From contig NZ_JAJUXK010000007.1 of NCBI RefSeq assembly GCF_021390335.1, positions 62,001-126,000 on the forward strand: DNA of 64,000 nt, read 5' to 3'. This DNA comes from Dyadobacter sp. CY343 (GTDB taxonomy: Bacteria; Bacteroidota; Bacteroidia; Cytophagales; Spirosomataceae). The translations under genes and the position numbers were made by a program. Shown piece after piece: positions 36,328 to 44,575 of the stretch. The notes below the pieces were generated by a model. It made no database searches. It saw only the letters and a list, made by a program, of their open reading frames with translations, and was not told the DNA's origin. The number at the start of each line of letters is the position of its first letter. The stretch's first letter is position 1.

Positions 36328-37239
36328 ATGGAAGCAAAATCGGATAAACTCGCTACGCTGGACATTGTTCTGGGCGGGCTGATGCGGAGGTACAAGGAGC
36401 GCGTTCCCGATGTGGGAACGATCCTGAATGCGATGGTGAACACAGGTATGATCAATCATGCCGACGAAATAGAGAACGACCATATTGCATTCCGGACAAT
36501 GGGCGTACCGCAGCTTGGTGTGCAGTCGTTTGAAAAGATATTCCTGCATTATGGTTACGAAAAGCGCGACCATTATTTTTTTGAAGGTAAAAAACTGGAC
36601 GCGTGGTGGTACAGTCCGCCGCGTGAAAGTGACCCGCGCATTTTCGTCAGCGAGCTGCGTGTGGGCGACCTTTCCGAAGAAGCGCAACGCATTATTCGCA
36701 GCTACACAGACGAGGTAACCAGCGACCCTGCCGATTCGCTGGATCTGGATAATGGCCTGGAAGTAGACGCATTCCTCCACAAGCCGCTCTGGCGCACACC
36801 GACGGTTTCGGATTACCAGGCACTTTTAAAAGAAAGCGAATATGCAGCCTGGGTGATTTATAACAGATATTATCTCAATCACTTCACGATCAGCGTACAT
36901 AACCTGCCTGAAGGCTACAATACCGTTGCCGATTTCAATACATTCTTAGAAAAAAACGGGATCAGGCTCAATACCTCGGGCGGAAAGATCAAAGTAAGTC
37001 CGGACGGAGGCTTGCTGCAAAGCTCAACTGTTGCGGAAATGATCAACGCGGAGTTTGCGGGCGGAGAAAAGCTTAGTATATCCGGCTCTTATGTGGAGTT
37101 TGCTGAAAGAAAAATCTTACCTCAATTCAAAAACATCCCTCAGCAAGAACTTCACCGAAGACATCGCAGAGACGGTTTCGAAGCCGGAAATGCGGATAAA
37201 ATTTTTGAGAGTACTTATACTACGCAGACTGGGAAGTGA
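36328..37239 (+). CDS. DUF1338 family (2-oxoadipate dioxygenase/decarboxylase-like) protein
   Basis: A 303-residue protein of the DUF1338 family, in which characterised members convert 2-oxoadipate to 2-hydroxyglutarate in lysine breakdown, using Fe(II). The expected features INHADEIENDHIAFRTMG (metal-histidine region) and NRYYLNHFTISVHNLPE are present. It is much shorter than the roughly 460-residue proteobacterial enzymes. Short forms are common in Bacteroidetes. It lies 38 bases after proC, so the two may be cotranscribed. The substrate here is not certain. Confidence 0.8.
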   Translation: MEAKSDKLATLDIVLGGLMRRYKERVPDVGTILNAMVNTGMINHADEIENDHIAFRTMGVPQLGVQSFEKIFLHYGYEKRDHYFFEGKKLDAWWYSPPRESDPRIFVSELRVGDLSEEAQRIIRSYTDEVTSDPADSLDLDNGLEVDAFLHKPLWRTPTVSDYQALLKESEYAAWVIYNRYYLNHFTISVHNLPEGYNTVADFNTFLEKNGIRLNTSGGKIKVSPDGGLLQSSTVAEMINAEFAGGEKLSISGSYVEFAERKILPQFKNIPQQELHRRHRRDGFEAGNADKIFESTYTTQTGK

Positions 37240-37242
37240 CGG

Positions 37243-37530
37243 TTAGCTATTATCTTTTTTAGTATTCCGAATAGTCAGAATCCGAATAAGATCTTCGTTT
37301 ACAATCTCGTAATATATCAGGGTTTGTTTGTTTAAAGTGCATTCACGCACACTGGGCTTAGAAGGAGATGCCCGGTACATATAAGGCATTTTACTGATCA
37401 AATCAATCTGATTAGTGAGACTCACTAGAAAGTCGGTCTTTACTTTCTCTGACCAATGTTCTCCTAAGTATGCTGAAATCTCTTCGATGTCTCCGCGGGC
37501 TCTATCGGACAATCTAACGTTCAATGCCAT
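37243..37530 (-). CDS. RelE/ParE-family toxin
   Basis: A 95-residue ParE-like protein with the family N-terminus VRLSDRARGDIEEISAYLGEHW and the C-terminal LIYYEIVNEDLIRILTIRN strand pair. ParE toxins usually poison gyrase and RelE toxins cleave mRNA; sequence alone does not settle which. It follows its presumed antitoxin with a 17-base overlap, the usual order. Its stop lies 3 bases from the stop of the DUF1338 gene. Confidence 0.85.
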   Translation of the reverse strand: MALNVRLSDRARGDIEEISAYLGEHWSEKVKTDFLVSLTNQIDLISKMPYMYRASPSKPSVRECTLNKQTLIYYEIVNEDLIRILTIRNTKKDNS

Positions 37531-37753
37531 AAGCAGACTTCATATGGTCAAAGAAATCTGAATGCTTCCCGGAATCGAAATCTGCAATTCCTTCGTCTAT
37601 TGCTGATCTTGTTTTGTTATCAAGATTTCCCCAAAAATCTTCCTGGGACTTCGCTTCCCGCGAAAGTAGAATAAGGTATGCCTGCAAAACTGCTGTATCT
37701 TCAATACCATCGATCAACGCGTGCAGGCTGGATTTCAAATCGTTTCGACTCAT
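37514..37753 (-). CDS. Presumed antitoxin of the ParE-type pair
   Basis: A 79-residue protein that I do not assign to a named antitoxin family. It starts MSRNDLKSSLHALIDGIED and has an acidic C-terminal half (SAIDEGIADFDSGKHSDFF) typical of toxin-wrapping tails. Position just upstream of, and overlapping, a ParE-like gene is the main evidence. No consensus promoter is seen in the 81 bases to the next gene. Confidence 0.7.
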   Translation of the reverse strand: MSRNDLKSSLHALIDGIEDTAVLQAYLILLSREAKSQEDFWGNLDNKTRSAIDEGIADFDSGKHSDFFDHMKSAYGIER

Positions 37754-37834
37754 TTTCGTGCTGGTCTAGTGTGAAAGATTACTTTGAATAACTTCAAGCT
37801 ACTATAAAAACGCAAAGTGCAAAGGTTTTTTAAA

Positions 37835-38158
37835 TTAAGGAGACCAGGAAGTGAAGGAATCAAGCGGTTTCGAAATATTAAACAATACGTCAGGATCGAA
37901 GTCTAGCGGTGCCGCGATCGGCTTTCCGTCATAATCTATTATTTCAATAAGATCATCCCAATATATTGTCTTTCCGTCGGTTTTTGCTTTTTTAAAGGTA
38001 TTAGCTTGTAACAGCTGGTAATAGACGCTTTCAGGTTTCTCAAAATATTCAGCCAAAAATTCTCCAAAGTCAATAGCCCGCACAATGTTATCGGACCACA
38101 ATACAGTGATCACAAACGCGTCTATTGAAACTATCTCCTTAATCCTCGGATTCATCAT
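37835..38158 (-). CDS. DUF2442 domain protein
   Basis: A 107-residue protein with a DUF2442-like core (PRIKEIVSIDAFVITVLWSDN, then FDFGEF and ending DFDPDVLFN). DUF2442 genes are often paired with DUF4160 genes and have been suggested to act as toxin-antitoxin-type modules; I know no proven role. The start codon overlaps the DUF4160 stop (ATGATG/TGA), so the two are translationally coupled. A second in-frame ATG follows at once. Confidence 0.8.
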   Translation of the reverse strand: MMNPRIKEIVSIDAFVITVLWSDNIVRAIDFGEFLAEYFEKPESVYYQLLQANTFKKAKTDGKTIYWDDLIEIIDYDGKPIAAPLDFDPDVLFNISKPLDSFTSWSP

Positions 38159-38418
38159 TGCAATGGTCTTATTTTCCTAAACTGCGCATTGTCTTTCTGA
38201 GACTCGAAGTAATTGAGATACAACTCTTCTCTGTGAAGTTCAACCCAAGCCTGAACTAGCCGGATTTGTTTACCGGGCAAACGTCCAGCCAGTATATTAC
38301 CAGTTTCAATCGAAAATTGTGCCTCATCACCAGCATATTCGGCATGGAAATGGGGCGGCAAATGATCTTTGAAGTACATAAAGATAACAATTCCGAAAAA
38401 CCGGGAGATTTCTGGCAT
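38155..38418 (-). CDS. DUF4160 domain protein
   Basis: An 87-residue protein with the full DUF4160 signature: PEISRFFGIVIFMYFKDHLP, PHFHAEYAGDEAQFSIETG and AWVELHREELYLNYFE. The HxH in PPHFHAEY looks metal- or nucleic acid-related, but function is unknown. It is the first of the pair with DUF2442, overlapping it by 4 bases. Confidence 0.85.
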   Translation of the reverse strand: MPEISRFFGIVIFMYFKDHLPPHFHAEYAGDEAQFSIETGNILAGRLPGKQIRLVQAWVELHREELYLNYFESQKDNAQFRKIRPLQ

Positions 38419-38463
38419 GTGTTCAGGTGGATAGTGTGTTAAAATTATCCACTAAAATAGCCA

Positions 38464-40404
38464 TTATTCCGCAACCAAAAAATGAACGATGCGGCAGGCG
38501 GTGCCGGTGCTTTCTTTGTTCTTTTCCGAGGAGATAGTGAGCTTTAAAGTATGTTTGCCGGAGGAGAGTTCGTCGTCGAGCATGAGGTACCAGGGTAAAT
38601 GCAGCTGGGTGCTCCACTTCGTAAACAGATCGAGCGTTTTTGGTTTTTTGCCGTCGATTGAATAGGTAATAATCGCTGCATCAGGGCCGGAAATGATCGC
38701 TATTCCCACGCCACGGCCTTTGAACGGCAGCTCGAAAGAAGCGTTTGCAGTTTCGCCGACCAACATCGGCACGTTTACAAAACCTTCGCGGGTCGAGAGT
38801 TTCGTAACAGGTTTCCAGCTCGGGTCAATTGTGAAACCTTTGAGGTTTTTGGCTTCTACGATGGAATAGTAGCTCCCCTTTTCGTAGGAGAACTGATCGA
38901 TTGCTTTCGGAAACTCAACTGCCGTTTTTGTTGAATCAAAATCCTTTTTCAGCAATTCTTTTATCGTTTGAAAATACACTTCCTGTCCGTAAGGCGATGG
39001 GTGCAGATCTTTGAAATCGTACTCCCAGGAAAATTCGCCGGCCTTGATGCGGTCGTACACCTCTTTGGCCAGATTGATATAAGCAGCCCCATAATACTTC
39101 GCGATGCGCTGGTGCACAGCTACTTCCGTCGGCTCCTTTCCTTTTTCATAATCCGTATTTTTCAAAGGCTCGGCAAAAGCCATTAATACCACATTCGCCT
39201 TCGGATTTGCAGTATGCATTTGCCTGACAATTCCTTCCAGCGCGCGAACCTGCGCCTTTTCACTAAATCCATTTCCGCGGTCATTTACAGCCGATTCCAT
39301 AAACAGAAGGTCGGGAATTCCTTGGGCCAACACATCCCGGCTAAACCTGAATGCGTGTGGCGTACTGCCAAGCGAGGGTATTCCGGCTGCTATAAATGTA
39401 AATTCAGTATCAGGGAAACGCTCCTGCAAATACTGCGAGGTCTTGTTCCGCCAGCCAGGGTTATGCGTGATCGAGCCGCCCAGAAATGCGACGGTACCTT
39501 TTTTGGTCGTTTTAAATTTTTCAAATGCATTCCCAAGTCCTGCGTTGACTTCAATATAAGGATCGTGCGGAAGCGGTTTGGTCACAGGAACACTGTTTTG
39601 TTCAATGAAATTTGCAAAAAACTCAGGGTGTTCGATCGGGAAATGGTGACCGTCCAGCTTCTGCTCGCCCCGTGTCATGGGGTAAACAGACACCGGCCCG
39701 CCGAGTTGCTGATAGGTTTTAACCAATAAATCGCTGTTTTCCGCGGGCGGTACTAATTTATCCTGCAAGCCGATTACGTGAACAATCGGCACCTTGAATG
39801 CAGCCAGCCCGGCCAGGTCGTTTAGTGGGATATCATTAAATTTCAGTGCTTCCTCTTCGGACTTCCCAAACAATTTCAACCACAAATCCCAATCTTTTTC
39901 CGATCCCGGCCCCTTCCCTTTTCCGCCCGGCCAGCTTTTGGGGTCGCATACCGGCGCCTCGGCGTAAATACAGCTTACCTTATCTGGATTTCGCTTTCCC
40001 CAGCCGTACACATACAGCCCGCCGCGGCTCACTCCCTCCAATGCGACTTTGAGAGCGAATTGTTTTTCTTTCACCAAATAATCGTAAAACGCATCCCAAA
40101 CCTGCATAGCCTGCGGGTGTGCGAACATATCGTTGGTATTCACATAAGCAATATGGAACCCCCTCGAAAGCAGGATACTATCCATTTCGGTATGCCAGGT
40201 GGGGAAATGTGCGCGCCAAACCCACGGATTGCCCGGTATTGCCTTAGCCGGCTTCACATACCAGGCTTCCCGGTTTTCAAATGTAAATTCAATTTTGTCA
40301 AAGCCTTTCCAGGAGGTTTTCTTCTCGACAATTTGTGCATAGCTAATGCGCCCGGAGAGGCAAATAATCAATAAAATGAGCTGTTGGATGTGTCTTTTGA
40401 TCAT
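38464..40404 (-). CDS. Secreted two-domain esterase: alpha/beta hydrolase plus SGNH hydrolase
   Basis: A 646-residue exported protein with a signal peptide (LILLIICLSGRISYAQ). Residues about 30-270 are an alpha/beta hydrolase with nucleophile elbow GVSRGG (S126). Residues about 300-490 are an SGNH/GDSL hydrolase with FLGGSITHN (S311), ESAVND (N374) and DLHPSPYG (D466, H468). A C-terminal region of about 150 residues looks like a beta-rich carbohydrate-binding or accessory domain. Both catalytic sites look intact. It probably removes ester groups from a decorated polysaccharide. Confidence 0.88.
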   Translation of the reverse strand: MIKRHIQQLILLIICLSGRISYAQIVEKKTSWKGFDKIEFTFENREAWYVKPAKAIPGNPWVWRAHFPTWHTEMDSILLSRGFHIAYVNTNDMFAHPQAMQVWDAFYDYLVKEKQFALKVALEGVSRGGLYVYGWGKRNPDKVSCIYAEAPVCDPKSWPGGKGKGPGSEKDWDLWLKLFGKSEEEALKFNDIPLNDLAGLAAFKVPIVHVIGLQDKLVPPAENSDLLVKTYQQLGGPVSVYPMTRGEQKLDGHHFPIEHPEFFANFIEQNSVPVTKPLPHDPYIEVNAGLGNAFEKFKTTKKGTVAFLGGSITHNPGWRNKTSQYLQERFPDTEFTFIAAGIPSLGSTPHAFRFSRDVLAQGIPDLLFMESAVNDRGNGFSEKAQVRALEGIVRQMHTANPKANVVLMAFAEPLKNTDYEKGKEPTEVAVHQRIAKYYGAAYINLAKEVYDRIKAGEFSWEYDFKDLHPSPYGQEVYFQTIKELLKKDFDSTKTAVEFPKAIDQFSYEKGSYYSIVEAKNLKGFTIDPSWKPVTKLSTREGFVNVPMLVGETANASFELPFKGRGVGIAIISGPDAAIITYSIDGKKPKTLDLFTKWSTQLHLPWYLMLDDELSSGKHTLKLTISSEKNKESTGTACRIVHFLVAE

Positions 40405-40501
40405 AACCTGGAAAAGAGATGATCGGACTGAATTTACCGGGATCGATTCTCTGTGTGGTACGATATTTTAAGTTAATGCTTTGTACAATAACTAAGAACT
40501 T

Positions 40502-40786
40502 ATGGATAAGATCGAAAAGTTTAAAAGCATGGAGAAGATTCTCCGTGAAATTGAAGACTTGAAAAATAGTGAAACTGCCGTGATCAAAAAGATCGGTCAG
40601 ATAGAAACAGAAAATATGAACCTGAATATTCAGGACCTGGAAAAGTCGCTGGGTGCGATTTATGATGGTGCTTATAAAAACCTTGAAAATGTGGAAACGC
40701 TCCATACTTCTTTCACGGAAACCGTTTCGGATTTCAAAGAGAAAAACAACATTACTGATGAGATGTTAATGGAAATCAGAGAGTAA
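40502..40786 (+). CDS. Small acidic coiled-coil protein, unknown function
   Basis: A 94-residue protein (starts MDKIEKFKSMEKILREIEDL) predicted to be nearly all helical and rich in Lys, Glu and Ile heptads. It has no cysteine, signal peptide or membrane segment. I recognise no family. It is flanked by an opposite-strand esterase and a clear terminator at 40802-40840, which supports a real gene. Confidence 0.65.
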   Translation: MDKIEKFKSMEKILREIEDLKNSETAVIKKIGQIETENMNLNIQDLEKSLGAIYDGAYKNLENVETLHTSFTETVSDFKEKNNITDEMLMEIRE

Positions 40787-40801
40787 TCTCACTTTCTATT
40801 G

Positions 40802-40840
40802 AAAACCAGAAAAGCTGCCAGGTGCAGCTTTTCTGGTTTT
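40802..40840. terminator. Bidirectional intrinsic terminator
   Basis: A perfect 17-base stem (AAAACCAGAAAAGCTGC / GCAGCTTTTCTGGTTTT) with a 5-base loop. Stem ends give T runs on both strands. It serves the small coiled-coil gene and the converging dehydrogenase gene. Confidence 0.88.
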
Positions 40841-40854
40841 GATGTATTTTAATA

Positions 40855-41733
40855 TTAAAGTCCTGCATCATCGGAAGCACCTTTGGCCAGGGCTACCCAA
40901 TCCATTCCTGCGCGATCTTTTGCCAGTGCAGAGACGAAACGGTTTTTAACCAGATCGGCCAGCGGCATAGGCGCATTTACCTTCGCCGAAGCCTGCAAAG
41001 TCAGGTTAATATCTTTCAAACCAAGCGGCAGGCCGAACAGTACCGGCTCGTAAGTATGCTGCGCCACCATTTTACCATAATTCTGGAAGATCGGGGCGGC
41101 GAATAAGGTCGAAGTCAGCATTTCGTATATGCTCTGACGTGGGATACCGCTTTTTTCCGCCAGTGTAAATGCCTCCGCCATCATTTCCAGGCTCGCTGCG
41201 ATCATGAAGTTGCCGCAAAGCTTGATCACATTCGCTGCGCCGGGATCATCGCCGAAGTCAAAAACGCCTTTTACAAAGTTTTGCACCAACGGTTTTGCCC
41301 GTTCTCTCGCTCCTGCTTCTCCCGAAACTACAATATTCCCCATTCCTGAAAGTACCGCGTCGGGGCGCGCGAAAATTGGTGCTGCCACGTAGCTCGCTCC
41401 ATATTTGTTGTGCGTTTCAGTGAGCTTGCGCGAGCAGTCGGGTGAGATGGTGCTCATGGAAATGTGCAACCCGTTACTGCCAAGTTTTTGCAGCAGAGCA
41501 TCGGAGAATGTTGTTTCAACCGCATTATCGTCGGCAAGTACAGAAAATACAATTCCTCCCGGTTCGATCGCGTCGATCGCATTTTCGGCAACTTTTGCAC
41601 CGAGTTGGGCCAGCGGCTCAGCTTTTGAAATCGTCCTGTTCCAAACTGTTACTTCAAAACCTGAGTTAATCAATCGTTGTGCTATTGGTGCGCCCAGGTT
41701 TCCAAGACCCAGAAAAGCTATTTTTTCAGCCAT
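40855..41733 (-). CDS. NAD(P)-dependent beta-hydroxyacid dehydrogenase family protein
   Basis: A 292-residue member of the 6-phosphogluconate/3-hydroxyisobutyrate dehydrogenase family. The Rossmann loop FLGLGNLGAPIAQRL is at residues 7-21 and the catalytic-type lysine is K171 (NVIKLCGN). The second NADP-side signature is weaker. Members reduce short aldehydes such as succinic semialdehyde or glyoxylate; the substrate here is unknown. It ends at a terminator and lies 51 bases after an acyl-CoA carboxylase gene. Confidence 0.88.
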   Translation of the reverse strand: MAEKIAFLGLGNLGAPIAQRLINSGFEVTVWNRTISKAEPLAQLGAKVAENAIDAIEPGGIVFSVLADDNAVETTFSDALLQKLGSNGLHISMSTISPDCSRKLTETHNKYGASYVAAPIFARPDAVLSGMGNIVVSGEAGARERAKPLVQNFVKGVFDFGDDPGAANVIKLCGNFMIAASLEMMAEAFTLAEKSGIPRQSIYEMLTSTLFAAPIFQNYGKMVAQHTYEPVLFGLPLGLKDINLTLQASAKVNAPMPLADLVKNRFVSALAKDRAGMDWVALAKGASDDAGL

Positions 41734-41784
41734 AATCTCAATTTTAAATGAAAATATATAGAGTACTACCTGAGTAAACTTTTC

Positions 41785-43398
41785 TCAAACCTGCATAATT
41801 CCAACATTGAACTGTTTTTCGATCGGTGCCTGGTCGGCAGCCTGAATTCCCGTGGAAATAATACTCCGGGTTTCAACCGGATCGATGATACCATCTACCC
41901 ACAAGCGGGCGGCGGCGTAGTAAGGGGACAATTCTTCGTTATAGCGATCCGTAATTTCCTTCAATAATTTCTCTTCCTGCTCGGGCGTAATGATTTCTCC
42001 TTTCGCTTTTAATGTGGCTGTTTGTACCTGCAAAAGCGTTTTCGCAGCAGTTGCGCCGCTCATTACCGCCATTTGCGCAGTTGGCCAGGCAAATATCAGC
42101 CTTGGATCGAAGGCTTTGCCGCACATTGCGTAATTGCCTGCGCCATAAGAGTTTCCGATGATGAATGTGAATTTGGGAACGACCGAGTTGGCTACTGCAT
42201 TGACCATTTTGGCGCCGTCTTTGATAATACCTCCCTGCTCCGCCCGGCTTCCAACCATAAAGCCAGTCACATCGTGAAAGAATATCAGCGGGATTTTTTT
42301 CTGATTGCAGTTCATGATAAACCGCGCCGCCTTGTCGGCAGACTCGCCGTAGATCACCCCGCCCATTTGCATTTCTCCTTTGCCGGATTTGACCATTTTC
42401 CGCTGGTTGGCCACGATTCCCACTGCCCAGCCGTCGACGCGGGCATAGGCGCAGATCAACGTTTTCCCGTAATCCGGCTTGTATTCATCCAGTTCCGAAC
42501 CATCGACAATGCATTCGAGAATTGGCCGGACATCGTAGGGTTTCAGCCTGTCAATTGGTAGTAATGAATATATCTCCTCAGCGTTTCTGTTGGGATCAAT
42601 GGAAGGTTTGCGGTCGAAGCCGGCGGAAAGCGGCCTGCCGATTTTATCAATATGTCTTTTAATTGCGTCGAGACAGGATTTGTCGTCGGGGAATTTGTTA
42701 TCGGTTACCCCCGAAATCTCGCAATGCATTGTCGCGCCGCCTAGCGTTTCTGCGTCTACTTCTTCCCCCACAGACGATTTTACCAAAAACGGCCCAGCCA
42801 GAAAAACAGAGCCGGTACCTTCCACGATAAAAGCTTCGTCGGACATGATCGGCAGATAAGCCCCGCCTGCCACGCAACTGCCCATAATAGCCGAAAGCTG
42901 GACGATCCCCATCGCAGACATTTGTGCGTTATTCCTGAAAACCCGCCCGAAATGCTCTTTGTCGGCGAAAACCTCGGCTTGCATAGGCAGATATACCCCG
43001 GCGCTATCGACCAGATAAATGACAGGTAAACGGTTTTCCATTGCAATTTCCTGTGCGCGGAGGTTTTTCTTAGCCGCGATCGGAAACCAGGCACCTGCTT
43101 TTACGGTCGCATCGTTGGCGACGATCATGCATTGTTTCCCCGAAACAATTCCAATTCCAGCTACTACGCCGCCTGAGGGGCAGCCGCCTTCTTCGGCGTA
43201 CATATTGTCTGCCACGAATGCACCAATTTCCACGAATTTTGATTCAGAATCGATTAGGTATTCGATTCTTTCGCGGGCGGTTAGTTTGCCTTTTTTGTGC
43301 TGTGCTTCGATTTTTTTGATCCCACCGCCGAGTTTTACCTGGTCATATTTTTGCCGGAGAATTTCCAATAGTTGCGGAAGGCTTTCCTGTGTAGTCAT
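41785..43398 (-). CDS. Acyl-CoA carboxylase beta subunit (methylcrotonyl-CoA carboxylase-like)
   Basis: The 537-residue carboxyltransferase subunit of a biotin-dependent acyl-CoA carboxylase. The two crotonase-like halves are present, with ARERIEYLIDSESKFVEIG, the segment GVYLPMQAEVFADKEHFGR and GSCVAGGAYLPIMSDEA. These resemble methylcrotonyl-CoA carboxylase beta, used in leucine breakdown, more than propionyl-CoA carboxylase. No biotin-carboxylase subunit is adjacent. The exact acyl substrate is inferred. Confidence 0.9.
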   Translation of the reverse strand: MTTQESLPQLLEILRQKYDQVKLGGGIKKIEAQHKKGKLTARERIEYLIDSESKFVEIGAFVADNMYAEEGGCPSGGVVAGIGIVSGKQCMIVANDATVKAGAWFPIAAKKNLRAQEIAMENRLPVIYLVDSAGVYLPMQAEVFADKEHFGRVFRNNAQMSAMGIVQLSAIMGSCVAGGAYLPIMSDEAFIVEGTGSVFLAGPFLVKSSVGEEVDAETLGGATMHCEISGVTDNKFPDDKSCLDAIKRHIDKIGRPLSAGFDRKPSIDPNRNAEEIYSLLPIDRLKPYDVRPILECIVDGSELDEYKPDYGKTLICAYARVDGWAVGIVANQRKMVKSGKGEMQMGGVIYGESADKAARFIMNCNQKKIPLIFFHDVTGFMVGSRAEQGGIIKDGAKMVNAVANSVVPKFTFIIGNSYGAGNYAMCGKAFDPRLIFAWPTAQMAVMSGATAAKTLLQVQTATLKAKGEIITPEQEEKLLKEITDRYNEELSPYYAAARLWVDGIIDPVETRSIISTGIQAADQAPIEKQFNVGIMQV

Positions 43399-43433
43399 AG
43401 GGCAGATGAAGTGTGGATTATTTCACAAAATAA

Positions 43434-43463
43434 AAAGTCGTTTACCCGCAAGCAAACGACTTT
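43434..43463 (-). terminator. Intrinsic terminator of the MCE gene
   Basis: A 10-base stem (AAAGTCGTTT / AAACGACTTT) with a 10-base loop, followed on the minus strand by a T run. It lies 25 bases after the MCE gene stop and 36 before the carboxylase start. Confidence 0.75.
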
Positions 43464-43487
43464 CATACTTATTGAAAAATTACTTTT

Positions 43488-44453
43488 CTATTTGATCACC
43501 GTTGTAGTATCAAGCGGCGATTCCGCGGGGCCTTTGTCTTTTTTACCAAAAACGGAGATATTGATGTAGCGTTTCGGATGTTCTCTCAAGTTGGTCAGCA
43601 ATTTATTGAGGCTCACCATCGTCCTGTCAATATTATTGTAAAGTGTCTCGTCCTTAACTAGCTTACCCGCTGTTCCTTTCCCGGATTCCACACTCGCAAG
43701 CAGGTTATGCAGCTCTCCTATCGTCTTGTTTGCATTGCGGACAGTTTCTCCGAGCTGCAATGCATTCAAAGAATCAGCAAGTGTTCCTGTTTTGGTCAGC
43801 AGCGGCTTGATCTCTTTTTCAGTTTCAATTAAGGAAGTGGAAAGCTCGTTCAGATTGGAAGTAAGCGCGAGCAGGTTGGTGCGGTTTTCATTCAATAATC
43901 CTTGTAAGCTGCTGCCTGTCTGGTTGTAGTTTTTCAATACCTGATTCAGAATAAGTCCGGTTTCCTCGAACCCAGCTACTACCTGGTTCAGGTTTTTGAT
44001 GAGTGAATCTGCGTGGGTAACCAGCGGTAGCGCCTGCTGTTGCAGCACGGCTGAGATACCGGGGTCTTTTTTGGCTAAAAGCGTATCTCCGTCCTGCATC
44101 GGCGCTCCGGTACCCGGGGACAAATGAATGACTTTTCCGCCGAGCAGGCCACCGTCGGCGAGTATTGCGGAACTTCCGCCAGGTATCGCTATTCCTTTCT
44201 GTATATCAAGCGAAACCAGCAAATGGTTTTTACGGTTTTGCAACAATTTGATTTCACGAACCCTGCCGACATTCAATCCATTGAGCAGTACGGGATTAGA
44301 AGCTGTTAATCCGTCGATATTGTCATAGATAACAAAGTATTGATGCGTTCTTGAAAAAACATCTGAGCCTTTCAGGATATGAAAGCCGAAATACAGCATC
44401 ACCATTGCGGCAATTGCCATCATTCCAACTTTTGCTTCTTTCGATAATTTCAT
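43488..44453 (-). CDS. MlaD/MCE family protein
   Basis: A 321-residue protein with one N-terminal membrane anchor (VGMMAIAAMVMLYFGFHIL) and a periplasmic MCE domain (about residues 38-115, including GLTASNPVLLNGLNVGRV). A long helical, coiled-coil-rich C-terminal region follows. MCE proteins form hexameric tubes that carry phospholipids between membranes. The ATPase and permease of such a transporter (MlaEF) are not in the window, so they are probably encoded elsewhere. Confidence 0.92.
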   Translation of the reverse strand: MKLSKEAKVGMMAIAAMVMLYFGFHILKGSDVFSRTHQYFVIYDNIDGLTASNPVLLNGLNVGRVREIKLLQNRKNHLLVSLDIQKGIAIPGGSSAILADGGLLGGKVIHLSPGTGAPMQDGDTLLAKKDPGISAVLQQQALPLVTHADSLIKNLNQVVAGFEETGLILNQVLKNYNQTGSSLQGLLNENRTNLLALTSNLNELSTSLIETEKEIKPLLTKTGTLADSLNALQLGETVRNANKTIGELHNLLASVESGKGTAGKLVKDETLYNNIDRTMVSLNKLLTNLREHPKRYINISVFGKKDKGPAESPLDTTTVIK

Positions 44454-44575
44454 GGACTAAATAATTTCCCGCCAGGCAACCGGCAAGTTCGGCAGTACTA
44501 AGTTTATATCGGTTGCATTAACATCAAAGTATCAAAAATTGTTTTGACAAATCAAAACATCGGCATCCCGTCTAT

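Noticed and set aside
44541..44558. Palindrome GTTTTGA-CAAA-TCAAAAC after the amidase stop
   Set aside because: It could be a weak AT-rich terminator, but a 7-base AT stem is easily found by chance.
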